Notes: a model not told the origin generated them from the sequence alone. A DNA stretch of 64,000 nt from an uncultured Bryobacteraceae bacterium (GCA_938027685.1 CALJAM010000011.1:124001-188000); one strand, 5' to 3'. Shown: positions 1 to 9,803, numbered from the stretch's first letter. Numbers and translations: made by a program.

Positions 1-517
1 CGGCCACGATTCCGAACATGGCCGCCGCGATGCCGAGATCGGTGGCTCCCGCCAGCCCCAGTTGTTCGAAGGTCTGGCCGAACGCCAGCGCCGTGCCGGG
101 TCCGCCTGCCATGGTCACCGACCCGCAAATCAGTCCAGCCAGCGGGTGGATGCCGAGGGCTGCCGCCAGCCCCACGCCCAGCACGTTTTCCAGCGCCACG
201 CCCAGCGTGGCAGCCATCCAGAAGGCCAGGACCTGCCTGCCGCCCTCGCGCACCAGACGCAGACTGGCGCGGAGTCCGACCGTGGTGAAGAAGGCGATCA
301 TGAGGATGTCGCGCAGGACCAGATCGAACTCGAGATTGAGAAAACGGTCCCGCAGGAACAGCGCGATTGCGGCGTATAGAAATCCGCCGAGGACGCTGGC
401 CGGAATGTTGAGCCAGTCCAGCAGCCGGATTCGGCGTTTCAGCCACGCGCCGGCGATGACGCCCAGGCAGGCCAGGGCGAGCACCTGGATGGCGGAGATC
501 TTCAGGGTCGGAACCAT
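1..517 (-). CDS. gltS: Sodium/glutamate symporter GltS, N-terminal part (runs off window)
   Basis: The minus-strand frame from an ATG at 517 is open to the window edge, giving 172 residues of a hydrophobic protein. It starts MVPTLKISAIQVLALACLG and then shows a basic loop (LKRRIRL), the segment IPASVLGGFLYA and the segment IAFFTTVGLRASLRL. The IPAxVxGG and FFTTxGL motifs are hallmarks of the GltS family, which imports glutamate with sodium across the inner membrane. Several membrane helices are visible and the C-terminal half lies outside the window. The gene diverges from the secreted-protein gene that starts at 608, so the roughly 90 bp between them must hold both promoters. The family call is firm; the substrate is inferred from the family. 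Confidence 0.85.
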   Translation of the reverse strand, partial: MVPTLKISAIQVLALACLGVIAGAWLKRRIRLLDWLNIPASVLGGFLYAAIALFLRDRFLNLEFDLVLRDILMIAFFTTVGLRASLRLVREGGRQVLAFWMAATLGVALENVLGVGLAAALGIHPLAGLICGSVTMAGGPGTALAFGQTFEQLGLAGATDLGIAAAMFGIVA

Positions 518-607
518 CGAATGCGCCCTCATTCTCGCAGCAGGAGTCCCGTCGGCGCAACTATAAGGCAGGTGCAACTGGCTGCGCGGGTCTGCATCTA
601 AAAGGAT

Positions 608-1171
608 ATGAAGCGGGCGGTCGGCATCTTGTGGGCTTGCCTGGCTGCGCCGGCCGCGGCAGCGCCGCCCGGCTATCGCGCTGTGGCCGGCGGTTCGCCG
701 CCGGAGGAGCTGGCGGCCGAAATTCGCGAGGCGCTCGCGCCCTTGGGGGTGCGCGTGGTCGATTCCCGCGGTTTCCGTTTCTGCGAAGTGTGGCTCCGCC
801 AGGCTGACCTCGAGACGGGCAGTTTTGAAGAAGCGGTGCAACAAGAGGCGATACCCGAAGGCTCGTTACTCGGTGCGATCGAGTACCAGGCGCCCAGCGC
901 CGATCGCCGCGGCCGGGGCTTCGCTCGAGGGGTTTACGTACTGCGGTATCTAGGCGGCGATACGGTGGGCCTGATCCCGGCCTCTGTTGATCGTTCATTG
1001 GCGCCGCCGGAAGATGTCGGTGGGCTGACCCGGGGTCTGCTGCGTTGGACGAGGTCGTCGGCTGGGGTGACGCCGCGATTCGAAATGAACTCGCGCGGCG
1101 AGTGGATCCTGCATCTTCGTGCGGGAGAGTCGATCATAGCCCTGCTCGTGGCCGGCGTAGCCGGCCGCTGA
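608..1171 (+). CDS. Secreted hypothetical protein, tandem paralog 1
   Basis: A 187-residue protein with a short signal peptide (residues 1 to about 19, ending in an alanine run). I do not recognise the family. It is clearly paralogous to the next gene. Both have a proline-rich start, a PPEELA/PPEDLA motif near residue 32, a GSLLGAIEY / GSLVGAIRF motif near residue 85, ADRRGR / ADRRGQ near 100, GVYVLR / GVYTLR just after, and a GEW/GDW-L-H segment near the C-terminus. The pattern suggests a small extracytoplasmic beta-rich domain. A perfect hairpin GGCCGGC-GTA-GCCGGCC covers the last codons (1150-1166). No function can be given. An old tandem duplication is the simplest origin. Confidence 0.75.
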   Translation: MKRAVGILWACLAAPAAAAPPGYRAVAGGSPPEELAAEIREALAPLGVRVVDSRGFRFCEVWLRQADLETGSFEEAVQQEAIPEGSLLGAIEYQAPSADRRGRGFARGVYVLRYLGGDTVGLIPASVDRSLAPPEDVGGLTRGLLRWTRSSAGVTPRFEMNSRGEWILHLRAGESIIALLVAGVAGR

Positions 1172-1229
1172 GAGAGCCGGCGCGCGTCGTTTTTATTCCG
1201 TTAACCTGAAAAGGGGAGGACGAAAGCTC

Positions 1230-1853
1230 ATGAGAAGGATGCTCGTGGCTTTGCCGCTGGCGAGCTTGCTCAGCTTTGCGCAATACAAGTACGAACCCGC
1301 CGGTCCTCCGCCCGAGGATCTGGCGCCCGCGATTCGCGAGTCGTTGCAGAAAACGGGCCACCGCATCATCGCGCCCGACGGAAACGTCTTCGCCGAGCTT
1401 TGGTTCCGTGCGCAGGCGCCCAGCGGTCCGGCGACGACGGAGGAGAACGTCTCCCTCACGACGATTCCGCACGGGAGCCTGGTCGGCGCCATCCGCTTCC
1501 CGGGCAGAGGCGCTGACCGCCGCGGCCAGAGCATCAAGCCCGGGGTATACACGTTGCGGCTGGCCTACTACCCGGTGGACGGGGCGCATCAGGGGGTCTC
1601 GCCGCAACGCGACTTTTTGAAAATCATTCCCGCCGCCGAGGATAAGGATCTGAACGCGACTCCCAGTTACGACGAGCTGGTGGCCATGAGCAACAAGGCC
1701 TCCGGCTCGTCGCATCCGGCCATTCTGAGCATCTGGAAATTGGACAAGCAGGAGCCGGCCGGCCTGGTGCAACACGAAGGCGACTGGGTGCTGCACGCCT
1801 CCATCGGCGATATTCCCATTGCCGTAATCGTCGTAGGAACCTTCCAAGGGTGA
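1230..1853 (+). CDS. Secreted hypothetical protein, tandem paralog 2
   Basis: A 207-residue protein with an N-terminal signal peptide (MRRMLVALPLASLLSFAQ, cleavage probably after residue 18). It follows a strong ribosome binding site (GGGGAGGA). It shares its core with the upstream gene, including PPEDLAPAIRESL, the GSLVGAIRF and ADRRGQ motifs near residues 82-100 and GVYTLR near 105. It adds an insertion of about 35 residues (VSPQRDFLKIIPAAEDKD) that the upstream copy lacks. The two genes are 58 bp apart and probably co-transcribed. The family was not recognised; it is likely a periplasmic or secreted protein of acidobacteria. The tandem arrangement points to duplication and divergence. Confidence 0.78.
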   Translation: MRRMLVALPLASLLSFAQYKYEPAGPPPEDLAPAIRESLQKTGHRIIAPDGNVFAELWFRAQAPSGPATTEENVSLTTIPHGSLVGAIRFPGRGADRRGQSIKPGVYTLRLAYYPVDGAHQGVSPQRDFLKIIPAAEDKDLNATPSYDELVAMSNKASGSSHPAILSIWKLDKQEPAGLVQHEGDWVLHASIGDIPIAVIVVGTFQG

Positions 1854-1878
1854 GTCGTAAGCCCGGTCCGCGATCTGA

Positions 1879-1884
1879 TATGCT
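1879..1884 (+). promoter_or_regulatory. -10-like hexamer TATGCT before trpE(G)
   Basis: TATGCT lies 20 nt upstream of the trpE(G) start at 1905. No good -35 is seen 16-18 bp upstream and there is no Shine-Dalgarno sequence before the ATG. The same 20-21 nt spacing recurs at six other genes in this window. Confidence 0.35.
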
Positions 1885-1904
1885 GGCTGGTTAGCGCCCC
1901 CCGG

Positions 1905-4058
1905 ATGCGCCAGCTCCGTTATAGCACGCCGCACGGAATCGTCGTTACCCGGACTGTTTCGAGACTCCCTTATCGGAAGGGTCTCGCTCACTTACTCGAC
2001 GAGCTCGATCGTTACCGGGGCTTTTATCTCTCCTCGGGTTACGAGTATCCGGGCCGTTACTCGCGGTGGGATATTGCCTCGGTGCGGCCGCCGCTGGAGA
2101 TCGTAGGGTCGGGTCGGCAGCTGTGGTTTCGGCCTTTGAACCAGCGCGGTCGGATGCTGGTCGAGATGCTGCACCGCGTCCTTGCGGGGCATCCGCATTG
2201 GGAAAGCCTGGAGCTTGCCGGGGGCGCACTAACGGGTCGTCTGAAGCCGCTGCCGCCGCTGTTCCCCGAGGAAGAGCGCAGCAAGCAGCCCTCGGCGTTT
2301 TCCATCCTGCGCGCGCTGATCGAGGAGTTCCGACATCCGAAGGATTCGCGCCTTGCTTTGGTAGGAGCTTTCGGTTACGATCTATTGTTCCAGTTCGATC
2401 CCATCCGCTTGAAGCTGCCGCGCTTGGAACAAAAAGACCTGCATCTGTTTCTGTGCGACGACATTTACTTCATGGACCGCAAGCGCGAGGTGATCGAGCG
2501 CTACCAGTACGAGTTCGACTGCGGGGAATTCTCCACCTTCGGTCTGGAGCGCAGCGGCGAGCGGTTGCCGGAGCCGGGCGAAACGAGGGTAGGAGAAATT
2601 GTTTCCGATCACACGGCCGAGGAGTACATCGCCAAGGTGGAAAAGGTGCGGGAGGGGATGCGGCGCGGCGACTACTACGAAGTCGTGCTCCGGCGCACGT
2701 TTCGCGCGGCGTATTCGGGTGCGCCCTCGCATCTGTTCCGCCGGCTGCAGGTGGCCAGCCCCAGTCCGTACGAATTCTTCCTCCAGTTCGGCGACGAGCA
2801 GTTGATCGGCGCCTCACCGGAGATGTTCGTGCGGGTGGAAGGGCGCCGGGTGGAGACCTGTCCCATCTCGGGCACGGCTCGCCGCACGGGTGATCCGCTA
2901 CGCGACGCCGAGGCTATCCGTGAGCTGCTGAATTCGCGCAAGGAAGAATCCGAGCTGACCATGTGCACGGACGTGGACCGTAATGACAAGTCGCGGGTTT
3001 CCGTGCCTGGATCGGTGCGCGTGATCGGGCGTCGCCTGATCGAATCCTACGCGGGCGTCTTTCACACCGTGGACCACGTGGAAAGCGAGCTGGCGCCCGG
3101 CTTCGACTCGCTGGATGCGTTCCTGAGCCACATGTGGGCGGTCACGGTGATCGGGGCGCCCAAGAAGGCCGCGGCTCAGGCCATCGAGGATCTGGAGAAG
3201 GACCCGCGCGGCTGGTACGGCGGCGCCGTGGGCATGATCCTGCTCAACGGCGACATCAACACGGGCATCCTGATCCGCACGGTGCATCTGAAAGAGGGCG
3301 TGGCCTCCTACGCGACCGGCGCCACGCTGCTGTACGATTCCGTGCCTGAACGCGAGGAACTGGAGACGCGCCTGAAGGCCGCGGGCTTTTTCCGGGCGCT
3401 CGAGCCTCCCGCCCAGGCTGCTCCGGCCCCGGCCGGTCCGCGGCCGGGGGCAGGGGTGCGCATGCTTCTGGTCGACAACGACGACTGCTTCATACACACG
3501 CTGGCCAACTACGCAAGGCAGACCGGGGCCGAGGTCATCACGTATCGGGCCGGGTTCCCGCTGGAACTGATCCGGCAGCTTCGGCCGGACCTGATTCTGA
3601 TCTCGCCAGGACCTGGCCGCCCGGAGGATTTCGGGGTGCCGGAACTGGTGCGGTACGCCGCGCGCGAGGGGATCCCCGTGTTCGGCGTCTGCCTCGGCCT
3701 GCAGGGGGTGGTCGAAGCCTTCGGGGGAGAGCTGGGCGTGCTGGATTACCCTGTGCATGGCAAGCCCTCGCGGATCCGGCATGACGGGCGCGGCGTCTTC
3801 GCGGGCTTACCCGAGAGTTTCCAGGTCGGCCGGTACCACTCACTTTATGCCCGCAAGGAAAAGCTGCCGGCGTGCCTGGAGATCACGGCCGAGTCGGAAG
3901 ACGGGGTCATCATGGGCGTGCGTCACCGCGAGCTGCCCATCGAGGCTGTGCAGTTCCATCCCGAATCGATGCTCACCCTGGACGGAGATTGCGGCCTGCG
4001 GCTGATGGAGAACGTGGTGCGCCTGTACGGGCGACGGGCCGCGCGTGAGTCGGCTTGA
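1905..4058 (+). CDS. trpE(G): Anthranilate synthase, fused TrpE-TrpG
   Basis: A 717-residue fusion that converts chorismate and glutamine to anthranilate, the first step of tryptophan synthesis. The N-terminal part (about 1-500) is the chorismate-binding component, with CPISGTARRTGD, ELTMCTDVDRNDKSRV, HTVDHVE and GAVGMILLNGDINTG. After a Pro/Ala linker (about 503-518) comes a class I glutamine amidotransferase with PGPGRPEDFG, the nucleophile Cys596 in GVCLGLQ, and the QFHPES His/Glu motif. The N-terminal RGFYLSSGYEYPGRYSRWD is typical of the rhizobial-type TrpE(G) fusions of about 720-730 residues. All catalytic residues appear intact. No other trp gene lies nearby and no leader peptide or attenuator was seen. 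The next gene starts at the base after the stop codon. Confidence 0.93.
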   Translation: MRQLRYSTPHGIVVTRTVSRLPYRKGLAHLLDELDRYRGFYLSSGYEYPGRYSRWDIASVRPPLEIVGSGRQLWFRPLNQRGRMLVEMLHRVLAGHPHWESLELAGGALTGRLKPLPPLFPEEERSKQPSAFSILRALIEEFRHPKDSRLALVGAFGYDLLFQFDPIRLKLPRLEQKDLHLFLCDDIYFMDRKREVIERYQYEFDCGEFSTFGLERSGERLPEPGETRVGEIVSDHTAEEYIAKVEKVREGMRRGDYYEVVLRRTFRAAYSGAPSHLFRRLQVASPSPYEFFLQFGDEQLIGASPEMFVRVEGRRVETCPISGTARRTGDPLRDAEAIRELLNSRKEESELTMCTDVDRNDKSRVSVPGSVRVIGRRLIESYAGVFHTVDHVESELAPGFDSLDAFLSHMWAVTVIGAPKKAAAQAIEDLEKDPRGWYGGAVGMILLNGDINTGILIRTVHLKEGVASYATGATLLYDSVPEREELETRLKAAGFFRALEPPAQAAPAPAGPRPGAGVRMLLVDNDDCFIHTLANYARQTGAEVITYRAGFPLELIRQLRPDLILISPGPGRPEDFGVPELVRYAAREGIPVFGVCLGLQGVVEAFGGELGVLDYPVHGKPSRIRHDGRGVFAGLPESFQVGRYHSLYARKEKLPACLEITAESEDGVIMGVRHRELPIEAVQFHPESMLTLDGDCGLRLMENVVRLYGRRAARESA

Positions 4059-5366
4059 GTGCCGGGCGCGATCGTCATTGGCGGGGGGCTGGCGGGCATG
4101 GCAGCGGCTCTGGCCCTTCGCGAAGCGGGTTTCGAGGTCGAAATTTTCGAGGCCGGCAGGGAGTCCGGCGGCCGGGCGGGATCCATGCGGTTGGCCGAGA
4201 CCGGCGAGTGGGTGGACGCCGGCCAGCACATTCTGCTCGGCTGTTGCCGCAACCTGCTCGATTTCTTTCGCCGCCTCGGCGTCGAGCATCTGATCCGTTT
4301 TTACGACCACTTCATCTTCATCGAGCCGGGCGGCACGAGGTCCCGGTTGCCGGCGGCGGGTTCGACCGCCATGCGGTTGCTCGGCTTGCTGCGTCTGCGG
4401 TTCCTGCGGCTGCGGGACAAGCTGGCAGTGGTGCGCGCGATCCGGGGCGTGCGTCGCGAGCTGGCGTTAAGCGAGCGTCTCGACGCGGTCTCGATGGCTC
4501 AATGGCTGGAAAGCAAGCAACAGACGCCGCGCGCGCGAACAAGGTTCTGGCGCCCGCTGCTCGTCAGCGCGCTCAACGAGGAGCCGGAGCGCGTTTCCGC
4601 GTGGCATGGTCTTCAACTGATATGGCTGACGTTTCTCGCCGGGAGCGAGGGCGCGCGGCTGGGCGTGCCGGCCGTTCCGCTTTCCGAGCTGTATGGCGCA
4701 GGGCGTTGGCAGGCCATGGAAAAGGTGACGCTGCGGCTCGGCGCGCGGGTCGGAAGGCTCCACGCGGAGGGGAATCGCGTCGCCGCTCTGGAGGCGGACG
4801 GACTCAGGTACAGCGCGGACTTTTACGTTCTGGCGACGCCTGCGGACCGTGCTCGCGCGCTGATGCCGGAGTTGGAACTGCCCGTCTTCGAGACCTCGCC
4901 CATTGTCGTGGTTCATCTGTGGTTCGATCGCCCGGTGATGGACGTGGACCAGGCCGCGCTGCTCGATCGCACGATCCAGTGGGCGTTCAACAAACGGGAG
5001 GGTCGTTACGTACAGCTGGTAATCAGCGCGGCCCGCGGCCTCTTACCGCTCGCCAAGGACGCCATTGTGCGAATGGCCGTAGGCGAGCTGGCCGAATATT
5101 TCCCGCAGGCGCGAGGCGGGCGGCTCGCGCGGGCGCTGGTGGTGAAGCACCTGCATGCGACGTTTGCGCCGTTGCCCGGCCTGCGACGGCTCCGCCCGGC
5201 TGCGGAGACGCGCTGGGGGAACCTCTTTCTGGCGGGTGATTGGACCGCGACCGGCTGGCCGGCGACCATGGAGGGCGCCGTGCGCAGCGGCTACCTGGCG
5301 GCGGAGGCCGTCACTCGCGCGGCAAACGTTCCCCGCCGTTTCCTGATCCCGGATCCGATGCCGTAG
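4059..5366 (+). CDS. hpnE: Hydroxysqualene dehydroxylase HpnE
   Basis: A 435-residue FAD-dependent amine-oxidase-fold protein, starting at a GTG directly after the trpE(G) stop. The dinucleotide motif VIGGGLAGMAAALALREAG lies at residues 5-23, followed by the acidic strand end EIFEAG. GQHILLGCCRNLLDFFRRLGV, WRPLLVSALNEEPERVSA and the C-terminal GNLFLAGDWTATGWPATMEGAV fit the squalene-associated HpnE family. HpnE removes the hydroxyl of hydroxysqualene to yield squalene for hopanoids. The partners HpnC and HpnD are not in this window, so they must be encoded elsewhere. The zero spacing to trpE(G) suggests co-transcription without an obvious metabolic link. Confidence 0.87.
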   Translation: MPGAIVIGGGLAGMAAALALREAGFEVEIFEAGRESGGRAGSMRLAETGEWVDAGQHILLGCCRNLLDFFRRLGVEHLIRFYDHFIFIEPGGTRSRLPAAGSTAMRLLGLLRLRFLRLRDKLAVVRAIRGVRRELALSERLDAVSMAQWLESKQQTPRARTRFWRPLLVSALNEEPERVSAWHGLQLIWLTFLAGSEGARLGVPAVPLSELYGAGRWQAMEKVTLRLGARVGRLHAEGNRVAALEADGLRYSADFYVLATPADRARALMPELELPVFETSPIVVVHLWFDRPVMDVDQAALLDRTIQWAFNKREGRYVQLVISAARGLLPLAKDAIVRMAVGELAEYFPQARGGRLARALVVKHLHATFAPLPGLRRLRPAAETRWGNLFLAGDWTATGWPATMEGAVRSGYLAAEAVTRAANVPRRFLIPDPMP

Positions 5367-5384
5367 GGGCGCCGGTCGGGAGTC

Positions 5385-5882
5385 TTAGAAGCGCTCCCAG
5401 TGTAGGACCTCGGCCAGCGGGCGTTTGGGCGCCCTTTCCGGAAGTTCCGGGGCGGGCCACCCAATGGGGATGAGGCTGATCAGCTTGTACTCGGCCGGGG
5501 CGCTCAGGGCCTTCAGGACGTGTTCGGCATAGGGCTTCTTGTCGCCGGCGACCCAGCAGGCGCCCAGGCCGCGCGCGTGGGCCGCCAGCAGGATATTCTG
5601 GGTGGCCGCGCTGCCATCTTCCAGGAAGTATTTCGCCGGGCGGCAGATCACGGCAATGCAAGCCGCGGCGTCGGCGATGAAACGGCCGTTATCGGTCAAC
5701 TCCGCGATCTCGTGCAGCTTCCGGCGATCGCGCACCACGACGAATTCCCACGGCTGCTCGTTGCGACCGCTGGGCGCCAGGCGCGCGCAATCCACCAGCT
5801 CCTCAAGCAGGTGGGCGGGAACTTCTCCGGGCCGGAAGTAACGAACGGAACGACGAGTTTTAAGTGCTTCGATGGCTTCCAT
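5385..5882 (-). CDS. Nitroreductase family protein
   Basis: A 165-residue flavin oxidoreductase of the short nitroreductase type. The N-terminal FMN-phosphate motif KTRRSVRYF lies at residues 8-16, followed by LAPSGRNEQPWEFVVV, in which the family usually has AxSxxNxQPW. The C-terminal half has AATQNILLAAHARGLGACWV and LISLIPIGWP, both typical of the fold. Such enzymes use NAD(P)H to reduce nitro groups, quinones or flavins, and the physiological substrate cannot be read from sequence. The gene is convergent with hpnE (18 bp between stops) and divergent from the peptidase that begins at 5903, only about 20 bp away. Confidence 0.9.
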   Translation of the reverse strand: MEAIEALKTRRSVRYFRPGEVPAHLLEELVDCARLAPSGRNEQPWEFVVVRDRRKLHEIAELTDNGRFIADAAACIAVICRPAKYFLEDGSAATQNILLAAHARGLGACWVAGDKKPYAEHVLKALSAPAEYKLISLIPIGWPAPELPERAPKRPLAEVLHWERF

Positions 5883-5902
5883 AGGGCTGATTCCAAGCCT
5901 TT

Positions 5903-6874
5903 ATGCTACGACACGTGCCGGGCGCGCGGGCATTGCCACGCGCTTTGCGGGGCTTCTATGCTGGTAACGTGGCCTTCCGCCCGCCGTCCGCGGCTGAGCG
6001 CCTGCTGGCTTTAGGTCCTACCGGCAATTTACCCGAGGGCTTGCGCCGGTCGTTCGATCCGGGAGACGATTTCGAGCCGCTGCCCGAGCCCGGTCCCCAC
6101 GACTGGCTGGCCCACCAGCCGGAACGCGGTCAGACTTTCCAGCAGTTCGTAGAATCGCGCCCCGCGCGGCCGGAGCCTCACCGAAGCGTGCTCTACCTGC
6201 AGCCTTTGGGCGAATTCCGCTGCGGTCAGGCACCGCCGCTCGATCAATTGCGCCGTTTCGCGTCGGCGTTCTTCATGATGAACGTGCAACTGCTCCCCCC
6301 GGTGGATCCCGCCAGCACGCGGATCACGCAGCGCCGCAATCGCTGGACCGGGCGTGTGCAGTGGCTGACGGGAGACCTCTTGGAACTGCTACGGCGCCGC
6401 ATGCCGCGCGACGCCTTCGCCCTGATCGGCGTCACCATGACCGATCTGTATCCGGATCCTGCTTGGAACTTCGTCTTCGGGCAGGCCTGGGTGCAGGAGC
6501 GGGTGGGAGTTTACAGTTTCGCCCGCTACGATCCGCAGTTTTACGGCGAAGAGCGCAAGCCGGACTGGATGCGGCTGCTGCTGCGGCGGAGCGTGAAGGT
6601 GCTGGCGCACGAGGTGGGCCACATGTGCGGCTTGGCGCACTGCATCTGGTACCGGTGCCTGATGAACGGCTCGAACCACCTGGAGGAAGCCGACGCCCGG
6701 CCCCTGCACCTTTGCCCGATCGACCTACGCAAGCTGCAATTCAGCCTTGGTTTCGAGCCTGTTCAGCGCTACCGTCGGCTGCTGGAATACCACCGCAGCG
6801 TCGGCTTCGAGGACGAGGTACGCTGGATCGAACGCAGACTGGCGCGGATCGAAAGGGGCGCGGCTGCGAACTGA
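5903..6874 (+). CDS. Archaemetzincin (AMZ1/AMZ2-like zinc metallopeptidase)
   Basis: A 323-residue peptidase carrying the archaemetzincin signature. HEVGHMCGLAH occupies residues 236-246, then Cys247, Cys252 and Met254, then a downstream Cys271. The family motif expects a second CxxC cysteine, but here it is Asp274 (CPID), so the structural zinc site has lost one ligand while the catalytic HExxHxxGxxH is complete. The N-terminal half (HDWLAHQPERGQTFQQF, then ALIGVTMTDLYPDPAWNFVFGQA and FARYDPQFYG) resembles animal AMZ1/AMZ2 over its whole length, unlike the short archaeal enzymes. No signal peptide is evident, so it is probably cytoplasmic. The substrate is unknown. Confidence 0.85.
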   Translation: MLRHVPGARALPRALRGFYAGNVAFRPPSAAERLLALGPTGNLPEGLRRSFDPGDDFEPLPEPGPHDWLAHQPERGQTFQQFVESRPARPEPHRSVLYLQPLGEFRCGQAPPLDQLRRFASAFFMMNVQLLPPVDPASTRITQRRNRWTGRVQWLTGDLLELLRRRMPRDAFALIGVTMTDLYPDPAWNFVFGQAWVQERVGVYSFARYDPQFYGEERKPDWMRLLLRRSVKVLAHEVGHMCGLAHCIWYRCLMNGSNHLEEADARPLHLCPIDLRKLQFSLGFEPVQRYRRLLEYHRSVGFEDEVRWIERRLARIERGAAAN

Positions 6875-6888
6875 CCTCCGTCGCGTAG

Positions 6889-8223
<1,335 letters not shown>

Positions 8224-8280
8224 AGGCGGTCCTCCCATGAACCCTCTATGCTAGTCGAAGCGGGCGCCGGGTCGTCAGGC

Positions 8281-9273
8281 TCAGCGGGTCTTGAATTCGG
8301 CGACCAGGGCGGCCCGCTCGCCCCGTTCCCAAGTCCGGTGAATGCGTTCCTCCGGCCAGCCGGCGATGCGGCCCAGCAGCAGAAAAGCAGGCAGGGCGTG
8401 ATCGAGGACCTTCCATTGAGCCATCTCGATGAGCGATGAGAGCGCCCGCTCCCGGATATGTTCGAGGACGCGTGGGGGACGGTCCTCGGTCAGATTCACG
8501 AGTGCGGCGGCTGCGCGGTAGCGATCACTCCAGACGATGGAGTTCAGCAGCTCGATGAACCAGGTCGGCTCCACGCGCAGGCCGAGTTCGGGATCGTTTC
8601 GTGCGAGCACCGCGATGGCCGAGAGCGCGCGCATGGCGTTGGCCCGCACGCCTTCGTCGGCATCCTGCATGGCGTATTGCAGGTCTTCTACGACGCCGCG
8701 CGCACGCGGCTCGTAGCCGATGAGGTAGGCAGCGATGGCCCGCTGGTCGTCGTGCATGGACTTGCGCAGCACCTCGCGCAAAAGCGCCAGGTGCGTGCGC
8801 GCGAACTCGCGGAAGCGCTGCTGGTAGGCTCGCACGGCGGGATCCGCGGCCAGGGCGTAGCCCTGGGAAAGATCTTCCCGCACGGGACCTTTTCGCGCAG
8901 CCTCTTCGAGCGCGCGGACGAAGCCGCGGTAAGTCTCGATCAGTGCCGGAGGCAAGGTCAGATTGGCGCGCGGCGGATAGCGAAACGTGAAGCGAGGAGC
9001 GCCTTTTTCCTCGATCCCCACGTACAGGATGGCGCCGCCGTCGTGGCAGCAAACTGCCTCCAGGCGGGCGCGCACCACCTCGGGCAAACTTTCCAGGCGT
9101 TCTTCGAGGAGCGCCTTCGACGGCGGCAACGATTCGCCCTCACGCACTCCAAGGATTCGACGGACGCGTTCGGCTGAGAGCTTTCTCAGGCCATAAACGT
9201 CTATGACGGCCACGCGGGGTGTTTGGGCGAGGGCGCCGACGCAGAACAGAACTGCCGCCGCGAGGATTCTCAC
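8281..9273 (-). CDS. Secreted POTRA-like plus HEAT-repeat protein
   Basis: The open frame is longer, but the sequence before 9273 is the antisense of the neighbouring DUF4870 gene. The GTG at 9273 begins a signal peptide (VRILAAAVLFCVGALAQ). The mature protein starts VAVIDVYGLRKLSAERVRRILG, then has a GES-LPPSKALLEERLESLPEVVRARLE segment and ends the domain with IEEKG. This layout resembles a POTRA domain as in FtsQ or BamA. From about residue 190 helical HEAT-like repeats follow (VRANAMRALSAIAVLA, RYRAAAALVNLTE). The protein is 330 residues with no membrane anchor beyond the signal. A periplasmic protein-binding role is an inference; the exact function is unknown. Confidence 0.75.
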   Translation of the reverse strand: MRILAAAVLFCVGALAQTPRVAVIDVYGLRKLSAERVRRILGVREGESLPPSKALLEERLESLPEVVRARLEAVCCHDGGAILYVGIEEKGAPRFTFRYPPRANLTLPPALIETYRGFVRALEEAARKGPVREDLSQGYALAADPAVRAYQQRFREFARTHLALLREVLRKSMHDDQRAIAAYLIGYEPRARGVVEDLQYAMQDADEGVRANAMRALSAIAVLARNDPELGLRVEPTWFIELLNSIVWSDRYRAAAALVNLTEDRPPRVLEHIRERALSSLIEMAQWKVLDHALPAFLLLGRIAGWPEERIHRTWERGERAALVAEFKTR

Positions 9274-9320
9274 CTTGAATTTAGACGGAGCTCCCGCCGG
9301 CTCGGCTACTACGGGCCCGA

Positions 9321-9803
9321 TCAGGCCTGCTTCTCCGCCAGCGGCCCGATGATGGGCAGGACCACTTTCTGGCCCTGGTAAGCCTTCCACATCAGGTAGA
9401 GCCAGAGCACGAAGACCGCCAGGCCCAGCGCGGTCTGCATCAGACTGATCAGCGACCCCAGCCAGAAGGAGAAGGCAAAGAAGATAAAGGACACAATGGC
9501 CAGCCCGATCGAGATGGCGAATACTGCGAGCGAGAAGAAGATGGACTGGAACGCGTGGAACCGCACGGTGCGCATCTGGTTGTAAGGGGCGATGGCAAGA
9601 AAGACGATGCCGGTGATGAAACCCAGTAGGTAACTGAGTGCCGCGGCGGCGTTCTGGCTCAGGCCCGCCGCAACAGGCGGGGGCGTCTGGGGCTGATAGG
9701 CCGGTCCGCCTGCGGCAGGGGGCGCAGCGCCCGCGACCGGCGTACCGCATTGGGGGCAGAAGTTGCCGCTCACCGGGGTTCCACAGTTCGGGCAGTAAGC
9801 CAT
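9321..9803 (-). CDS. Zinc-ribbon DUF4870-type membrane protein
   Basis: A 160-residue protein. It begins with a double zinc ribbon (CPNCGTPVSGNFCPQCG, four cysteines at residues 4-19), followed by a Pro/Ala linker to about residue 46. Then come a DUF4870-like membrane domain (AAALSYLLGFITGIVFL, RFHAFQSIFFSLAVFAI) and further helices to the C-terminus. DUF4870 proteins are short inner-membrane proteins of unknown function. A Shine-Dalgarno GGAGGAG precedes the ATG. The gene is upstream of, and codirectional with, the POTRA/HEAT gene, so the two may be co-transcribed. Confidence 0.85.
   Translation of the reverse strand: MAYCPNCGTPVSGNFCPQCGTPVAGAAPPAAGGPAYQPQTPPPVAAGLSQNAAAALSYLLGFITGIVFLAIAPYNQMRTVRFHAFQSIFFSLAVFAISIGLAIVSFIFFAFSFWLGSLISLMQTALGLAVFVLWLYLMWKAYQGQKVVLPIIGPLAEKQA

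Noticed and set aside
1150-1195. Rho-independent terminator after the gene at 608
   Set aside because: The perfect GGCCGGC hairpin (1150-1166) lies within the last codons, and the T-run begins about 23 nt later, so it does not match an intrinsic terminator.
4055-5239. 394-codon open frame overlapping hpnE
   Set aside because: Out-of-frame shadow of hpnE with low-complexity Arg/Ala composition.
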